Below, one piece after another: positions 43,201-51,521 of a DNA stretch of 64,000 nucleotides. Each line of letters starts with the position of its first letter. The stretch's first letter is position 1. The notes under the pieces were generated by a model. That model searched no databases. It had not been told where the DNA came from and saw only the letters and a list, made by a program, of their open reading frames with translations. The translations under genes were made by a program, and so were the position numbers. This stretch comes from a virus: positions 62,001 through 126,000 of IMG/VR virus record IMGVR_UViG_3300025131_009739, one strand, 5' to 3'.

Positions 43201-43492
43201 CTTCTTCCTCCAATAAATCATCTGGCTCATCAGTTAAAGTGTATATTTCGCTATAATCTTTAATTTCATCTACGATTTGTCGAGAGTGTTGAACTAAGTG
43301 TTCTAAAACTGGTTCGCCATAAAACGTTTCTAGTTCGTAAATTGCATTAAGGTGGTTTGAAAAATTATCAAGAATATTTAATAAATCATCGCTATTTTCA
43401 GAAATAAAAAGTAATTTTGTTAATATACCTTTAATATACCATAACAATAATAAATTAATTATTACAGACAATGTTAGAAAAAAATAAATCAT
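43187..43492 (-). CDS. Small membrane-anchored acidic protein next to gp55
   Basis: A 101-residue protein with one N-terminal transmembrane helix (residues about 3-20, FFLTLSVIINLLLLWYI), a middle segment NFSNHLNAIYELETFYGEPVLEHL and an extremely acidic C-terminus ending in Glu/Asp repeats. The same arrangement is familiar to me next to gp55 in marine T4-like phages, where it has no assigned function. Its end overlaps the gp55 start by 14 bases. The C-terminal part is expected to face the cytoplasm or periplasm depending on orientation, which I cannot tell. Confidence 0.72.
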   Translation of the reverse strand: MIYFFLTLSVIINLLLLWYIKGILTKLLFISENSDDLLNILDNFSNHLNAIYELETFYGEPVLEHLVQHSRQIVDEIKDYSEIYTLTDEPDDLLEEEDEEE

Positions 43493-43746
43493 GGCTTATA
43501 CTCTTTTAGCCTCAACTTTTCTTTTTCTTTTTTAACTTCCTCTTTCGTTTCTTCGATGTGAGTTTTTACAACTTCGCCAACTTTTTTTTCCTTTTTCAGC
43601 TTCTTCAAGTTTACAGGAAATAGGGGCAGTTTTTTTAAACAATCTTTTTCCCCACATTTTTCACACACATCTATAGCCTCTCTCATTAAATGGTGAACCA
43701 TAAATATCTCTTCACAAGATTCACATTTATAAAGATATTTAGGCAT
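43489..43746 (-). CDS. FmdB-like zinc-ribbon protein
   Basis: An 85-residue protein. The N-terminus has two Cys pairs (CESC at residues 8-11 and CEKC at about 28-31, plus a nearby C) that form a zinc ribbon of the FmdB type. The second half is highly charged, mostly Lys and Glu, and likely a single long helix. The molecular role is unknown; zinc ribbons of this kind often touch nucleic acid or other proteins. It overlaps the membrane protein gene by 4 bases. Confidence 0.72.
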   Translation of the reverse strand: MPKYLYKCESCEEIFMVHHLMREAIDVCEKCGEKDCLKKLPLFPVNLKKLKKEKKVGEVVKTHIEETKEEVKKEKEKLRLKEYKP

Positions 43747-43748
43747 TA

Positions 43749-43958
43749 TTAAAAGTCTTCTTCTCTGGGCATAATTTTTTCATTTTCTTCTTCCTTCTCA
43801 GGAAAACGAAGTACTGGTGGGTTTTCTATAACTAGAACTCCGTCGACGTCTATAGATAAGTCGAATTCCCTCAACATTTCGACTATATCGCTTTGCTCCA
43901 TAAGTGACTTTTGCAAAGCCATCATTAAAGCTCCCATTGCTTGGTTTGATAATTTCAT
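43749..43958 (-). CDS. Small conserved hypothetical protein
   Basis: A 69-residue protein. The first 25 residues (ALMMALQKSLMEQSDIVEML) form a helix, followed by a short beta part ending in VIENPP and an acidic tail. I have seen similar small proteins in the gp55 region of marine T4-like phages, again without function. A clear ribosome-binding site (AAGGAG) precedes the ATG. It is the last gene before the glycan island in the upstream direction. Confidence 0.68.
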   Translation of the reverse strand: MKLSNQAMGALMMALQKSLMEQSDIVEMLREFDLSIDVDGVLVIENPPVLRFPEKEEENEKIMPREEDF

Positions 43959-43959
43959 A

Positions 43960-44892
43960 TTATTTCTCCTTTTTTCCTCTAATATTTGGATATTTATCCA
44001 TAAACCAATTACAAGTCCTTTTTAAAGACTCTTCAAATTCTGTATAATTTTCTTTTTTCCATCCCAAAGACAACAACTTTGAGTTATCAGACGGTTTTCT
44101 ATATTGTCCCATAGGCTTTGTTGTATCCCAAATTATCTCATTATTATAGCCAACCATCTCTGCTATTGTCTCTGCCACATATTTAATAGAATATTCACCT
44201 GTGTTTCCAATATTAATCGTTGAAGCATTATTGTAATTCTCAAGCAAAAACAAAATTATCTTTGCAGCATCTCCAACATAAGTAAACTCTCTTAACGGTT
44301 CTCCATTACCCCATAAAACAACATTTTCATTATTTTGTTTTGCTTCATATATTTTTCTAATAATTGCCGGAATAACATGAGAATTTTCTAGATCGAAGTT
44401 GTCGTGTTCTCCAAACATATTGTTGGGAGTAATTGTAATAAAATTACAGTCATACTGTTGTCGGTACGTTTTTGTCTGTATATCTAGCATTCTTTTGGCA
44501 TATGCATATCCATAATTTGAGAAATGCGGAGGGCCAGAATGAATTTGATCTTCAGTCAAAGGATAAGTCGCCTCGGCTGGATATATGCACGTACTCAAAA
44601 GTGATAATACTTTTTTAACATTAAACTTTCTAGCCATCTCCAGAACATTAGTATTTATCATTATGTTGTCGTGATAAAAAGAACCTAAATTATTCATGTT
44701 AACTTTTACCCCGCCGACACGGGCGGCTGCATGAATAACATATTCTGGTTGACATTCTTTAAACAAAGATTCACACTCAGCTTGAGATTTTAAATCGCAA
44801 TCTTTGGAAGAAGTATACGTAGCTTCTGGCAAAATCTTTTTAATTGCTTTGCCAACCATTCCACTCCCACCTGTAACAAGAACATTATTCAT
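43960..44892 (-). CDS. fcl: GDP-L-fucose synthase (GDP-4-keto-6-deoxymannose epimerase/reductase)
   Basis: A 310-residue SDR enzyme. Rossmann motif GGSGMVGKAI at the start, the STCIYP motif around residue 107 (Ser-x-x-Cys-Ile-Tyr-Pro, typical of GDP-fucose synthases) and the Y-x-x-x-K pair (YAYAK) give the identity. It converts GDP-4-keto-6-deoxy-D-mannose to GDP-L-fucose with NADPH. The ATG at 44892 is chosen over 44910: a GAGG lies 7 bases upstream, and the upstream start would lie inside the previous gene. The partner dehydratase gmd is at 56423-57418. Together they can supply GDP-fucose from host GDP-mannose. Confidence 0.83.
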   Translation of the reverse strand: MNNVLVTGGSGMVGKAIKKILPEATYTSSKDCDLKSQAECESLFKECQPEYVIHAAARVGGVKVNMNNLGSFYHDNIMINTNVLEMARKFNVKKVLSLLSTCIYPAEATYPLTEDQIHSGPPHFSNYGYAYAKRMLDIQTKTYRQQYDCNFITITPNNMFGEHDNFDLENSHVIPAIIRKIYEAKQNNENVVLWGNGEPLREFTYVGDAAKIILFLLENYNNASTINIGNTGEYSIKYVAETIAEMVGYNNEIIWDTTKPMGQYRKPSDNSKLLSLGWKKENYTEFEESLKRTCNWFMDKYPNIRGKKEK

Positions 44893-46018
44893 GTGGCGGC
44901 CTCGTGTCATAGTAGTTTCTTATAATTTTGCAAACATAATTAATTTGTTTTACTTTTAGATCCGGGAACGACGGTAAACACAAACAAGTTTCATAAGCAT
45001 TTATACTTTCTTTAAAAAACTTATCATCATTTTTGTTAAAAAATAACCATTTTTTGCCATTATTTTTATAACAAGGCTGTTTATGAAGGGGATAAAAAAC
45101 ATTTCTAATTTCAACACCACTTTCTTTAAGATGTTTCATCAGGTCTTCAACATTGTGTTTGCACTTTATTACAACTCTAAATGGAATATGATTTGATCTA
45201 ACATCTGATTCTATTATTTCTACCGATTCCAAATCAGAAAATCTCTTTTTATAGTGATCTAATATATTTATTTTTTTCTTTATAATTGTTTTTAATTTTC
45301 TCAATTGGTTTAAGCCTAAGCTAGATTGTATGTCTGTTAATCTAAAATTATATCCAATTTGCGGATGAACAAACGAACCTCTCTTTAATCTGCCTTGGTT
45401 TCTTAAGTATAGCATATTTTCATATATTTTATCATCATTTGTTACTACAAATCCGCCTTCGCCCGTTGTAATAGTTTTGTCTGCGAAAAATGAAAAACAT
45501 CCAACATCACCAAAGCTGCCAACATGCTTATCATTCCAGGTTATGCCAATCCCTTGAGCAGCATCCTCTACAACTTTTAAATTGTTTTTATTTGCAAATT
45601 TCATAACCTCGCCCATATTAGCAGACATCCCAAAAACATGCACAGGCATGATAGCTTTCGTTTTTCTATTTAAAACTCTATTGCAGTCCTTAACATTAAT
45701 TTGTAAATCTTTATTTATATCAACAAAAACAGGCTTAGCTCCGCACATTTCAACTGCATTTGCAGATGCTATGAAAGTAAAGTTAGGAACAATAACCTCG
45801 TCTCCTCTTCCAACTCCAACAGCTCTTAATCCTAAATAAAGAGCGATTGTTCCATTGCTAGCAAAAACACCGTGTTTGGCGCCTATTAAATTGCACAATT
45901 TTTCTGAAAATTCTTTTGATTTTGGACCTTCTGTAATCCATTTAGTGTCGAAGGATTCTTTTAAAGCTAAAAAGTCAGACTCATCAAGATATGGTTGGAA
46001 TTGATCAATTTTCATCAT
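44885..46018 (-). CDS. DegT/DnrJ/EryC1-type sugar aminotransferase
   Basis: A 377-residue PLP enzyme of the family that adds an amino group to keto-sugars on nucleotide carriers. Visible motifs: NGTIALYLGLRA (substrate/cofactor loop), EDAAQGIG, and the PLP lysine in SFFADKTITTGEGG (K181). GEGG follows. Lysine present, so aminotransferase rather than dehydrase. The substrate is likely a 4-keto-6-deoxysugar (perosamine synthase-like), which could be the GMD product. The end overlaps the fcl start. Two adjacent ATGs; the first has AGGA 8 bases upstream. Confidence 0.8.
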   Translation of the reverse strand: MMKIDQFQPYLDESDFLALKESFDTKWITEGPKSKEFSEKLCNLIGAKHGVFASNGTIALYLGLRAVGVGRGDEVIVPNFTFIASANAVEMCGAKPVFVDINKDLQINVKDCNRVLNRKTKAIMPVHVFGMSANMGEVMKFANKNNLKVVEDAAQGIGITWNDKHVGSFGDVGCFSFFADKTITTGEGGFVVTNDDKIYENMLYLRNQGRLKRGSFVHPQIGYNFRLTDIQSSLGLNQLRKLKTIIKKKINILDHYKKRFSDLESVEIIESDVRSNHIPFRVVIKCKHNVEDLMKHLKESGVEIRNVFYPLHKQPCYKNNGKKWLFFNKNDDKFFKESINAYETCLCLPSFPDLKVKQINYVCKIIRNYYDTRPPHE

Positions 46019-46424
46019 TTATATATTCCTTATCCACATCAACGCCATAATAAGGACCATTCTTAAATTCATATATTATAGTATCATTATCCACTACCTC
46101 AAATCCGTGGCCTCCATTAAACACTACAGCGCAGTCTCCTGACGAAAGCTCAGTTTCTAAGATTTTAGAATCGTCAATATCATAGAACACAGCTTTAATT
46201 CTTCCCTGCACCACAACCCAAGCTTCTTGAGTTTTCGTGGTGGCGCGGTCACATATGTTGTGGTGGTGAGCTGGAAACTTAGAATCACTATGGACTCTTT
46301 TTGCCGCAACTTGTAAACATTCTTTCTCGTCAGAAAGATTATGACGATGACTTGTTACTTCATCTTTTCTTATTAATGTAACAATTTGCACATTAGAATC
46401 AATATTTGAAAATATTTTTTTCAA
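46005..46424 (-). CDS. Cupin-type protein (sugar or metal-binding)
   Basis: A 139-residue protein. The ORF has no ATG in the right place: an upstream in-frame start at 46538 would overlap the methyltransferase by more than 100 bases. A TTG at 46424 one base after that gene's stop, with GGA/GAGA just upstream, gives a credible start. Pro-Ala-His-His-His (PAHHH, residues about 52-56) is a possible metal-binding cluster; then EAWVVVQGRIKAVFYD and SSGDCAVVFNGGHGFEV match the two conserved cupin motifs (the G-D and the P/G-G-x-x-H). Such proteins occur in polysaccharide clusters, sometimes as isomerases or epimerases. Substrate unknown. Confidence 0.65.
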   Translation of the reverse strand: MKKIFSNIDSNVQIVTLIRKDEVTSHRHNLSDEKECLQVAAKRVHSDSKFPAHHHNICDRATTKTQEAWVVVQGRIKAVFYDIDDSKILETELSSGDCAVVFNGGHGFEVVDNDTIIYEFKNGPYYGVDVDKEYINDEN

Positions 46425-46425
46425 T

Positions 46426-47157
46426 CTATTCTCTCGTATCCTTTTTGCAATAAAATAATAATTTATAATCTGCAGGCTCTGCAGCCTTAAGCTGTTGTCG
46501 ACCAAAACCAGAATATATTTTATCCACTCTATACCCACCCAATTTCAAACAATCGCAAAGAGTTTTAGGCGTCCATATTGTCATTTTTAACGAATCTTGC
46601 CACATTAATTTTTCATCTTGAAAATCGTGATAATGATATTTGATTTCAATAGTTTGATTGAACACGTCAAATTCTGGCGAAAGAACCAATCTACAATCCT
46701 GAATGTTTCTTACTTCTTTTTTTGGCAAATCTCTCATTGCAGCAACGCCGTTCCACGCGTCAAAAATTAAAGGAGCAGAAAATGTGGTCGCTGAATATAT
46801 TGATTTAAAAAACGAGATTAACTGTTCAATATTGTGAATATGGTTAGGCACATTAAATAATGAAGTAGCCGCATTATAATAATTTAAATTCAAAGTTGAA
46901 GCGGCGCCATGCAAAAAAACAGAGTTCTCTATATCTTTTTCTTTTGCGCGAGCTATCATATTTTGATTTATGTCTATTCCTGTATATTTAATGTGCCTTG
47001 AAATAAAAGGAGCGTGACCTCCAGTGCCACACCCAATATCTACAACTTTGTCATTTTCACAAGATAAATCAAGTAGTTCCAAAATTTGAGATGATTCTAA
47101 TTTATAATTTTTTGCAGAAAAAATTTTATCATAAACCTCTGAAACCGAACTATACAT
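46426..47157 (-). CDS. SAM-dependent methyltransferase (class I)
   Basis: A 243-residue protein with the class I motif I VVDIGCGTGGHAPFI (residues about 37-51), motif II-type YTGIDINQNMI and a post-I loop ASTLN. A methyltransferase acting on a sugar or small molecule in this cluster is likely. The segment in the middle with ATSLFNVPNHI corresponds to motif III. Ends one base before the TTG of the cupin gene. Substrate not visible. Confidence 0.75.
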   Translation of the reverse strand: MYSSVSEVYDKIFSAKNYKLESSQILELLDLSCENDKVVDIGCGTGGHAPFISRHIKYTGIDINQNMIARAKEKDIENSVFLHGAASTLNLNYYNAATSLFNVPNHIHNIEQLISFFKSIYSATTFSAPLIFDAWNGVAAMRDLPKKEVRNIQDCRLVLSPEFDVFNQTIEIKYHYHDFQDEKLMWQDSLKMTIWTPKTLCDCLKLGGYRVDKIYSGFGRQQLKAAEPADYKLLFYCKKDTRE

Positions 47158-47437
47158 GGACCTTCTCGTAGTGTGATAAATATTTATTGAAAAGTTCTGA
47201 ATTTTCTTTAATTCTTTTGTCCATTTCTAATAAAAACTCTTTACTCACTATTGACGAATAGAAAGATAAATTCGCAGTTTTTTTTGTAATAAATTCAAAA
47301 CAATAACGGAACCAATTACTTCCTGAACGTGGATAAGCTAACAGGTATACTGCATCGGATTTAGGGTGAATAAGAATGCGGCCATTGATATCGCGGTGAT
47401 GGCCATCTTGCTGGCCATTGTTAAAGACCACGGTCAT
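47150..47437 (-). CDS. Truncated sulfotransferase-like protein
   Basis: Only 95 residues. The segment VYLLAYPRSGSNWFRYCFE (residues about 30-48) is the PAPS phosphosulfate-binding loop of sulfotransferases, whose normal length is about 250 residues or more. The frame then ends within the start of the methyltransferase gene, and I see no remaining sulfotransferase core in nearby frames. It is therefore a fragment, with an intact start (ATGA overlap with the HAD gene) but no 3'-PAP-binding or catalytic His region visible. It could be a decaying gene or a short domain used otherwise. Confidence 0.65.
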   Translation of the reverse strand: MTVVFNNGQQDGHHRDINGRILIHPKSDAVYLLAYPRSGSNWFRYCFEFITKKTANLSFYSSIVSKEFLLEMDKRIKENSELFNKYLSHYEKVHV

Positions 47438-47778
47438 GCTATAAACCCATTAAAATAGTTATTAGAATTTATATTCTTGTCATCAATAAAAAGATTGTAA
47501 TATGGCTTGTCTAATTTAAGATCATGATACTTGACTCCCCATTCTTTTAATTGTTTTTCTGTTAATTCTCGCCAATCTATTCCTGTCAAACTTCCACGAG
47601 CAGTCCAATACACTATTGTATGTCCTTCGTCATATAAAGTATTTATTTTTTCAATTCTTTCCATTGCGGGAACAGCCTTATTATAATCCCTGAACGAAGA
47701 AGAATCGCTTCCAGGTATGTTACATATTGTTTCGTCTATATCAACATATATAACCATTGTACCAGATTCATTGCTCAA
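47434..47778 (-). CDS. HAD-family phosphatase-like protein
   Basis: A 114-residue protein. Motif I YVDIDETICN (D-x-D-E-T), motif II-like YWTARGS and motif IV FIDDKN are all present, so the HAD core is intact but minimal (no cap domain). Likely removes a phosphate from a sugar phosphate. Start at TTG 47778 with AAGGAG 7 bases upstream; the first internal ATG (47757) has no ribosome-binding site. It overlaps its neighbour by 4 bases. Confidence 0.78.
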   Translation of the reverse strand: MSNESGTMVIYVDIDETICNIPGSDSSSFRDYNKAVPAMERIEKINTLYDEGHTIVYWTARGSLTGIDWRELTEKQLKEWGVKYHDLKLDKPYYNLFIDDKNINSNNYFNGFIA

Positions 47779-47780
47779 TT

Positions 47781-48149
47781 TTAATCTCCTTTTCGAAGCC
47801 GGTGGCTATCACTATCAAAATGCTCTGTAGAAAATTCAAACAATTCAGAGTCTTCTAGCGCAATCATTTGATGTCTCAAGCCTGTGTATATATAAAAGTT
47901 TTCGCCGGCATTGAGGATTAACTCTTTTGCTTTTTCAACATCATCTTGATCTGAATATTTTACAAGAAGTTTTCCAGATTGCAAATAAAAAACCTCATCT
48001 TTTAATTCATGAAAATGCCATGAGCATCTTTTTCCTTTGTTAAAAAATAAAAGTTTACCGCAATACTCAGACTTGTTCACAATCCACTTTTCATATCCCC
48101 AGCCCTTTTTAACAAACTTCATTTCTGGAGTTTTATTTAACTCTGACAT
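47781..48149 (-). CDS. Cupin-type protein
   Basis: A 122-residue single-domain cupin. Motifs: SWHFHELKDEVFYLQSGKLLV (H-x-H-x(5)-E, the metal-binding set), then LNAGENFYIYTGLRHQMIAL. This is close to the cupin at the end of mannose-6-phosphate isomerase/GDP-mannose pyrophosphorylase proteins and to sugar 3,4- or 3,5-ketoisomerases. ATG at 48149 preferred (GGAG 7 bases upstream) over a TTG at 48164. It may act on an activated sugar; substrate unknown. Confidence 0.7.
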   Translation of the reverse strand: MSELNKTPEMKFVKKGWGYEKWIVNKSEYCGKLLFFNKGKRCSWHFHELKDEVFYLQSGKLLVKYSDQDDVEKAKELILNAGENFYIYTGLRHQMIALEDSELFEFSTEHFDSDSHRLRKGD

Positions 48150-48832
48150 TTCTTTCTCCCACAAGCTAGCAACATTATTTCTTTTGAAAATCGAATTAAT
48201 TTTCTATCTTTTGTGTTTCTCTCATAGCGAGTTTTCCATTTCAAAAAATCAGGAACTAGCATTGCTATAATCTTAGGAACAAATTTCAAAAATGGATATT
48301 TCCACACAAAAGGTAATTGATAAAAATACTCGCATTCGACGTCTTCAAATCCATTAATTAATAAAGCGTCTTGAAGTCCTTTTCTAGTAAATGGTTTAAC
48401 ATGAGTATAATCATTATAAAATGTATACATTTGACTCTTCCAGTCAGGAGTCATACAAATAAAAGATCCAGAAGGCCTTAAAACTCTCCTAACCTCACTT
48501 AAAAAGTTATCTGTATTATACACATGTTCTATAACTGACTTAGTGAAAATCGCGTCAAAAAAATCATTACCAAAAGGTATCTGTTCTTGTTCTATGTTGC
48601 ACTTCTTAAAAATTATTTCTGAGTTATTCTCGTCACGAAGATCGATTCCATAACACTCCATCCCGTTTCTAGCAAAAGCTTTTAAAATTGTTCCTTTGCC
48701 GCAGCCGATATCCAAAATCCTTGGAGACTTATCTTTGGTTTCAAAAAAGCGATCATATATATAATTACATAATTTTTGTGGATATATATTCTTCTCGCCA
48801 CTAGGGTACATTATTTCAGTGTATTTTGTCAT
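48137..48832 (-). CDS. SAM-dependent methyltransferase
   Basis: A 231-residue class I methyltransferase: RILDIGCGKGTIL (motif I, about residues 38-50), CYGIDLRDE (motif II), and FFDAIFTKSVIEHVYNTD (motif III). Methyltransf_11-like. The C-terminal part contains a long helix with aromatic residues. Together with the other methyltransferases it points to methylated sugars. Overlaps the cupin start. Confidence 0.75.
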   Translation of the reverse strand: MTKYTEIMYPSGEKNIYPQKLCNYIYDRFFETKDKSPRILDIGCGKGTILKAFARNGMECYGIDLRDENNSEIIFKKCNIEQEQIPFGNDFFDAIFTKSVIEHVYNTDNFLSEVRRVLRPSGSFICMTPDWKSQMYTFYNDYTHVKPFTRKGLQDALLINGFEDVECEYFYQLPFVWKYPFLKFVPKIIAMLVPDFLKWKTRYERNTKDRKLIRFSKEIMLLACGRKKCQS

Positions 48833-48833
48833 C

Positions 48834-49556
48834 TTATAACCCTTTTATTAGCCACCCGCCGTCGACGTAGATATCTTGCCCTGTTATATAACTGGAGGCG
48901 TCAGAGGCCAAAAATATGGTAACACCAATTAAGTCCGATGGCTCTCCCCACCTCTGCAAGACAGTTTTATTTTTTCTTTCTTCGTAAGTTTTCGAATCAG
49001 ACCAACTTTTTTTTGTCATATTCGTTTTCATATATCCCGGGCCAACATTATTAACTCTTATGTTATATTTTCCCAGATCATATGCTAAAGCCTTTGTCAA
49101 CTGTTTTAGGCCGCCTTTCATTGCAACATAAGCAGGATTATCAGGAAAAGCAAGTTCAGAGTTTAAACTTGTTATGTTGATTATAGAACCATTTAAATTT
49201 TTTCTCATTTCCTCTCCAACCATTTTACTCAAAACATACGGAGCCTTCAAATCAACATTGTAAGTTTTTTCCCAAGCTTCATCAGAATATCCACCATAAG
49301 TTACTCCAGCGTTATTAACCAATATATCAATTGTACCATATTCATTAATAATATATTCAATTATTTGTTCTACATTTTCTTTATTTGTGATATCGCATTC
49401 TATAAAATTATTTTTTTCGTCTCCGGGTTTGATATCCAAGTTAAACACGGTGGCGCCGTAATCGTAAAAACCTCTTAATATAGCAGCGCCGTTGCCGCCG
49501 CTAGCTCCAGTTACAATAGCAACTTTGTCCTTTAACGAAAATATATTATCAATCAT
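48834..49556 (-). CDS. SDR-family oxidoreductase
   Basis: A 240-residue classical short-chain dehydrogenase: VTGASGGNGAAI (TGxxxGxG), NNAG (VNNAGVTYGG), catalytic S-x(n)-Y-x-x-x-K (Y-V-A-M-K around residue 148), and C-terminal GWLIKG. Resembles PtmA-type proteins from flagellar legionaminic-acid clusters and 3-oxoacyl/gluconate dehydrogenases. The GQDIYVDGG end is standard. Start overlaps the VOC gene by 4 bases (ATGA). Confidence 0.75.
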   Translation of the reverse strand: MIDNIFSLKDKVAIVTGASGGNGAAILRGFYDYGATVFNLDIKPGDEKNNFIECDITNKENVEQIIEYIINEYGTIDILVNNAGVTYGGYSDEAWEKTYNVDLKAPYVLSKMVGEEMRKNLNGSIINITSLNSELAFPDNPAYVAMKGGLKQLTKALAYDLGKYNIRVNNVGPGYMKTNMTKKSWSDSKTYEERKNKTVLQRWGEPSDLIGVTIFLASDASSYITGQDIYVDGGWLIKGL

Positions 49557-49984
49557 AATTCCTCCACTATCTCAACTAGAGAACCATCTGGATCTTTACA
49601 AAATGTCACTTTCGCAAATCCATCCGGTGAATATTGTGGAGGACTATTAAATTTCACATCGTTTTCTTTTAACCGTTCATATGTCTCATCTAAATTATTA
49701 ACTGTCAAAGCTATATGAGAACAGCCAATTTGTGTTATCCTTCTTGTCATATCAGGCTCTTTCGGATGAGAACTATAATATAATAACTCAACCATGTCAC
49801 CGTTTTCTAAAGACATTTTCACGGTTCTAACAACAACATCTTTTAAGTCTGAAAAATTATTAATGTAATCTCCAGATTCAACCATATCTTTCTTTACCTC
49901 AAATCCTAATAAGTCTCTATAAAATTTTAGAGATCTCTCCATATCACTAACCACAATTCCAGTATGCCTTATATTCAACACCAT
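49553..49984 (-). CDS. VOC-family (glyoxalase/bleomycin-resistance fold) protein
   Basis: A 143-residue protein with two beta-alpha-beta-beta-beta modules: IRHTGIVVSDMERSLKFYRDLLGF and CSHIALTVNNLDETYERL, ending in FCKDPDGSLVEIVEEL. Candidate metal ligands: H7, E67 region, H87, and E at the end. VOC proteins include glyoxalase I, methylmalonyl-CoA epimerase and dioxygenases. Placement between two SDRs in the nonulosonate region suggests action on a sugar or its keto intermediate. No closer call possible. Confidence 0.72.
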   Translation of the reverse strand: MVLNIRHTGIVVSDMERSLKFYRDLLGFEVKKDMVESGDYINNFSDLKDVVVRTVKMSLENGDMVELLYYSSHPKEPDMTRRITQIGCSHIALTVNNLDETYERLKENDVKFNSPPQYSPDGFAKVTFCKDPDGSLVEIVEEL

Positions 49985-50682
49985 TATCTTATCACCATTC
50001 TATTCATTCGGACTTCTTCTGCAATCATCCCTGAATCAAAAGATATGGTATGAACTATAAAATTAGCAACCTCTTTCGGATCTAGAAAAGTATTAAAGTC
50101 TTGCCTCTTATCGTGCCTGGCCATTTCTGTTTTTGTTGAGCCGGGAGAAAAACAAAACGCGCGCACATTATATTCTTTCAATTCCTGGAATAAAGAACGA
50201 GTCAAACCCAAAAGTGCATGCTTTGTAGAACAATATATACCAGTTTCTCCGGAGCCATTATAAGCGGACGAAGAAGCAATATTAATTATGCGACCCCATT
50301 TTTGTTTTTTCATATTCTTGGCAAAATAATGAGAAAGAATAAATGGGACTCTGACGTTCAAGGAAAAGCTTTGATCGAAATCATCAATATCAGATTCCAA
50401 TATTGATTTTATTTTAAAAACTCCGGCGCAATTCACCAATATATCAATATTTTTCATTTGGTTTGTCGACTGTTCTTTTACTTCTTCCAAAAATGAATCA
50501 TAAGTTAAATCTCCTGCTAAAAAATATGAGTTGGTCTCCTTTGCTACGCTTTTTAACTTTTCTTCGTCTCGCCCAGTCAAAAATAATTTGCAGCCGGCGC
50601 TGTGTAGTGATATTGCGATCTCTTTTCCAATACCGCCTGTTGCTCCAGTAACTAAAGCAACTTTGCCATTTAAGCAGTTCAT
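49984..50682 (-). CDS. SDR-family oxidoreductase
   Basis: A 232-residue SDR: VTGATGGIGKEI, NCAG, catalytic Ser and Y-C-S-T-K, then FSPGSTKTEMA. Shorter than usual at the C-terminus, and without the usual C-terminal glycine-rich end of the family. The first step right after neuB, overlapping its stop by one base. Could reduce a keto-sugar, for example to make a nonulosonate derivative. Confidence 0.75.
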   Translation of the reverse strand: MNCLNGKVALVTGATGGIGKEIAISLHSAGCKLFLTGRDEEKLKSVAKETNSYFLAGDLTYDSFLEEVKEQSTNQMKNIDILVNCAGVFKIKSILESDIDDFDQSFSLNVRVPFILSHYFAKNMKKQKWGRIINIASSSAYNGSGETGIYCSTKHALLGLTRSLFQELKEYNVRAFCFSPGSTKTEMARHDKRQDFNTFLDPKEVANFIVHTISFDSGMIAEEVRMNRMVIR

Positions 50683-51521
50683 TATAAAGTGTCCACTTTC
50701 CTAAGTTTTTTAGCGATGGCCTTCTCGCTATCATATACAAATTTTTCATTACTTCCCAAAGACTTTTCAATGTCCCTGATATATTTAACAAGTTTGCTTA
50801 AGCCTCCAAGCTCCAAAGAGGCTGACTGATCCGAACCATACATAGCGCGATCCAAAGTAATGTGTCTTTCAATTGAAGTAGCTCCGAGAGCAGCTGCTGC
50901 GCAGCTGACAATAACCCCCGATTCATGGCCACTATAACCAACATCGCATTGAAAGGTGTCTTTCAAAGTTTTCATTACTCTTAGATTGGCATTTTCAATT
51001 TGCATAGGATATGTGCTGTTGCAGTGCATCAATTCATAAGGACAATCTGCATCTTCAAATATTTGTATTGCCTTTCCAATTTCTTCCATAGTGCTCATTC
51101 CGGTAGATATAAAAGTATACTTACCTTCTTCAGCAATCATTTCTAACAGCTGACGATGTGTTAACATAGCAGATGCTACTTTATTATATTTTAAATCATA
51201 TTGACGCAAAAATAGTTGACTTTCTACGTCCCACGCTGACGCTAGCCATCTAATACCTTTCTTTTTACAGTGCGCGTCAATTACATCATATTCTTTCTTG
51301 GAGAACTCTAATCCTTGTTTTTGTTGTCTGTTAGTAGTCCCCCATGGACTTTCTCGAGGACGATCCAAGTCTTCTACAGAATATACTAAATCAAGAGTCC
51401 GTTTCTGAAACTTGACCGCATCGCAGCCTGCTCGATAGGCGCCGTTAATTAATTTTTTAACTAATTTTAAGTCTCCATTGTGGTTAATACCAATTTCAGC
51501 AATCACAAAAGTTTTATTCAC
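50682..51521 (-). CDS. neuB: Nonulosonic acid synthase (NeuB-like), without SAF domain
   Basis: A 279-residue TIM barrel. FVIAEIGINHNGDLKLVKKL (N-terminus), AVKFQKRTLD, LMHCNSTYPM, VGYSGHESGV and ERHITLDRAMYG are the NeuB family signatures. It joins phosphoenolpyruvate to an amino sugar to give a C9 (sialic-type) acid. Usual NeuB proteins have about 340-350 residues and end with an antifreeze-like SAF domain; here the protein stops right after the barrel, at KLRKVDTL. GTG start in a GTGA overlap with neuA, with AGGAG upstream. The exact product (Neu5Ac, legionaminate, pseudaminate or other) cannot be told. Confidence 0.82.
   Translation of the reverse strand: MNKTFVIAEIGINHNGDLKLVKKLINGAYRAGCDAVKFQKRTLDLVYSVEDLDRPRESPWGTTNRQQKQGLEFSKKEYDVIDAHCKKKGIRWLASAWDVESQLFLRQYDLKYNKVASAMLTHRQLLEMIAEEGKYTFISTGMSTMEEIGKAIQIFEDADCPYELMHCNSTYPMQIENANLRVMKTLKDTFQCDVGYSGHESGVIVSCAAAALGATSIERHITLDRAMYGSDQSASLELGGLSKLVKYIRDIEKSLGSNEKFVYDSEKAIAKKLRKVDTL

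Noticed and set aside
46425-46538. N-terminal extension of the cupin gene from the ATG at 46538
   Set aside because: It would overlap the methyltransferase coding region by over 100 bases; a TTG just after that stop with a ribosome-binding site is better.
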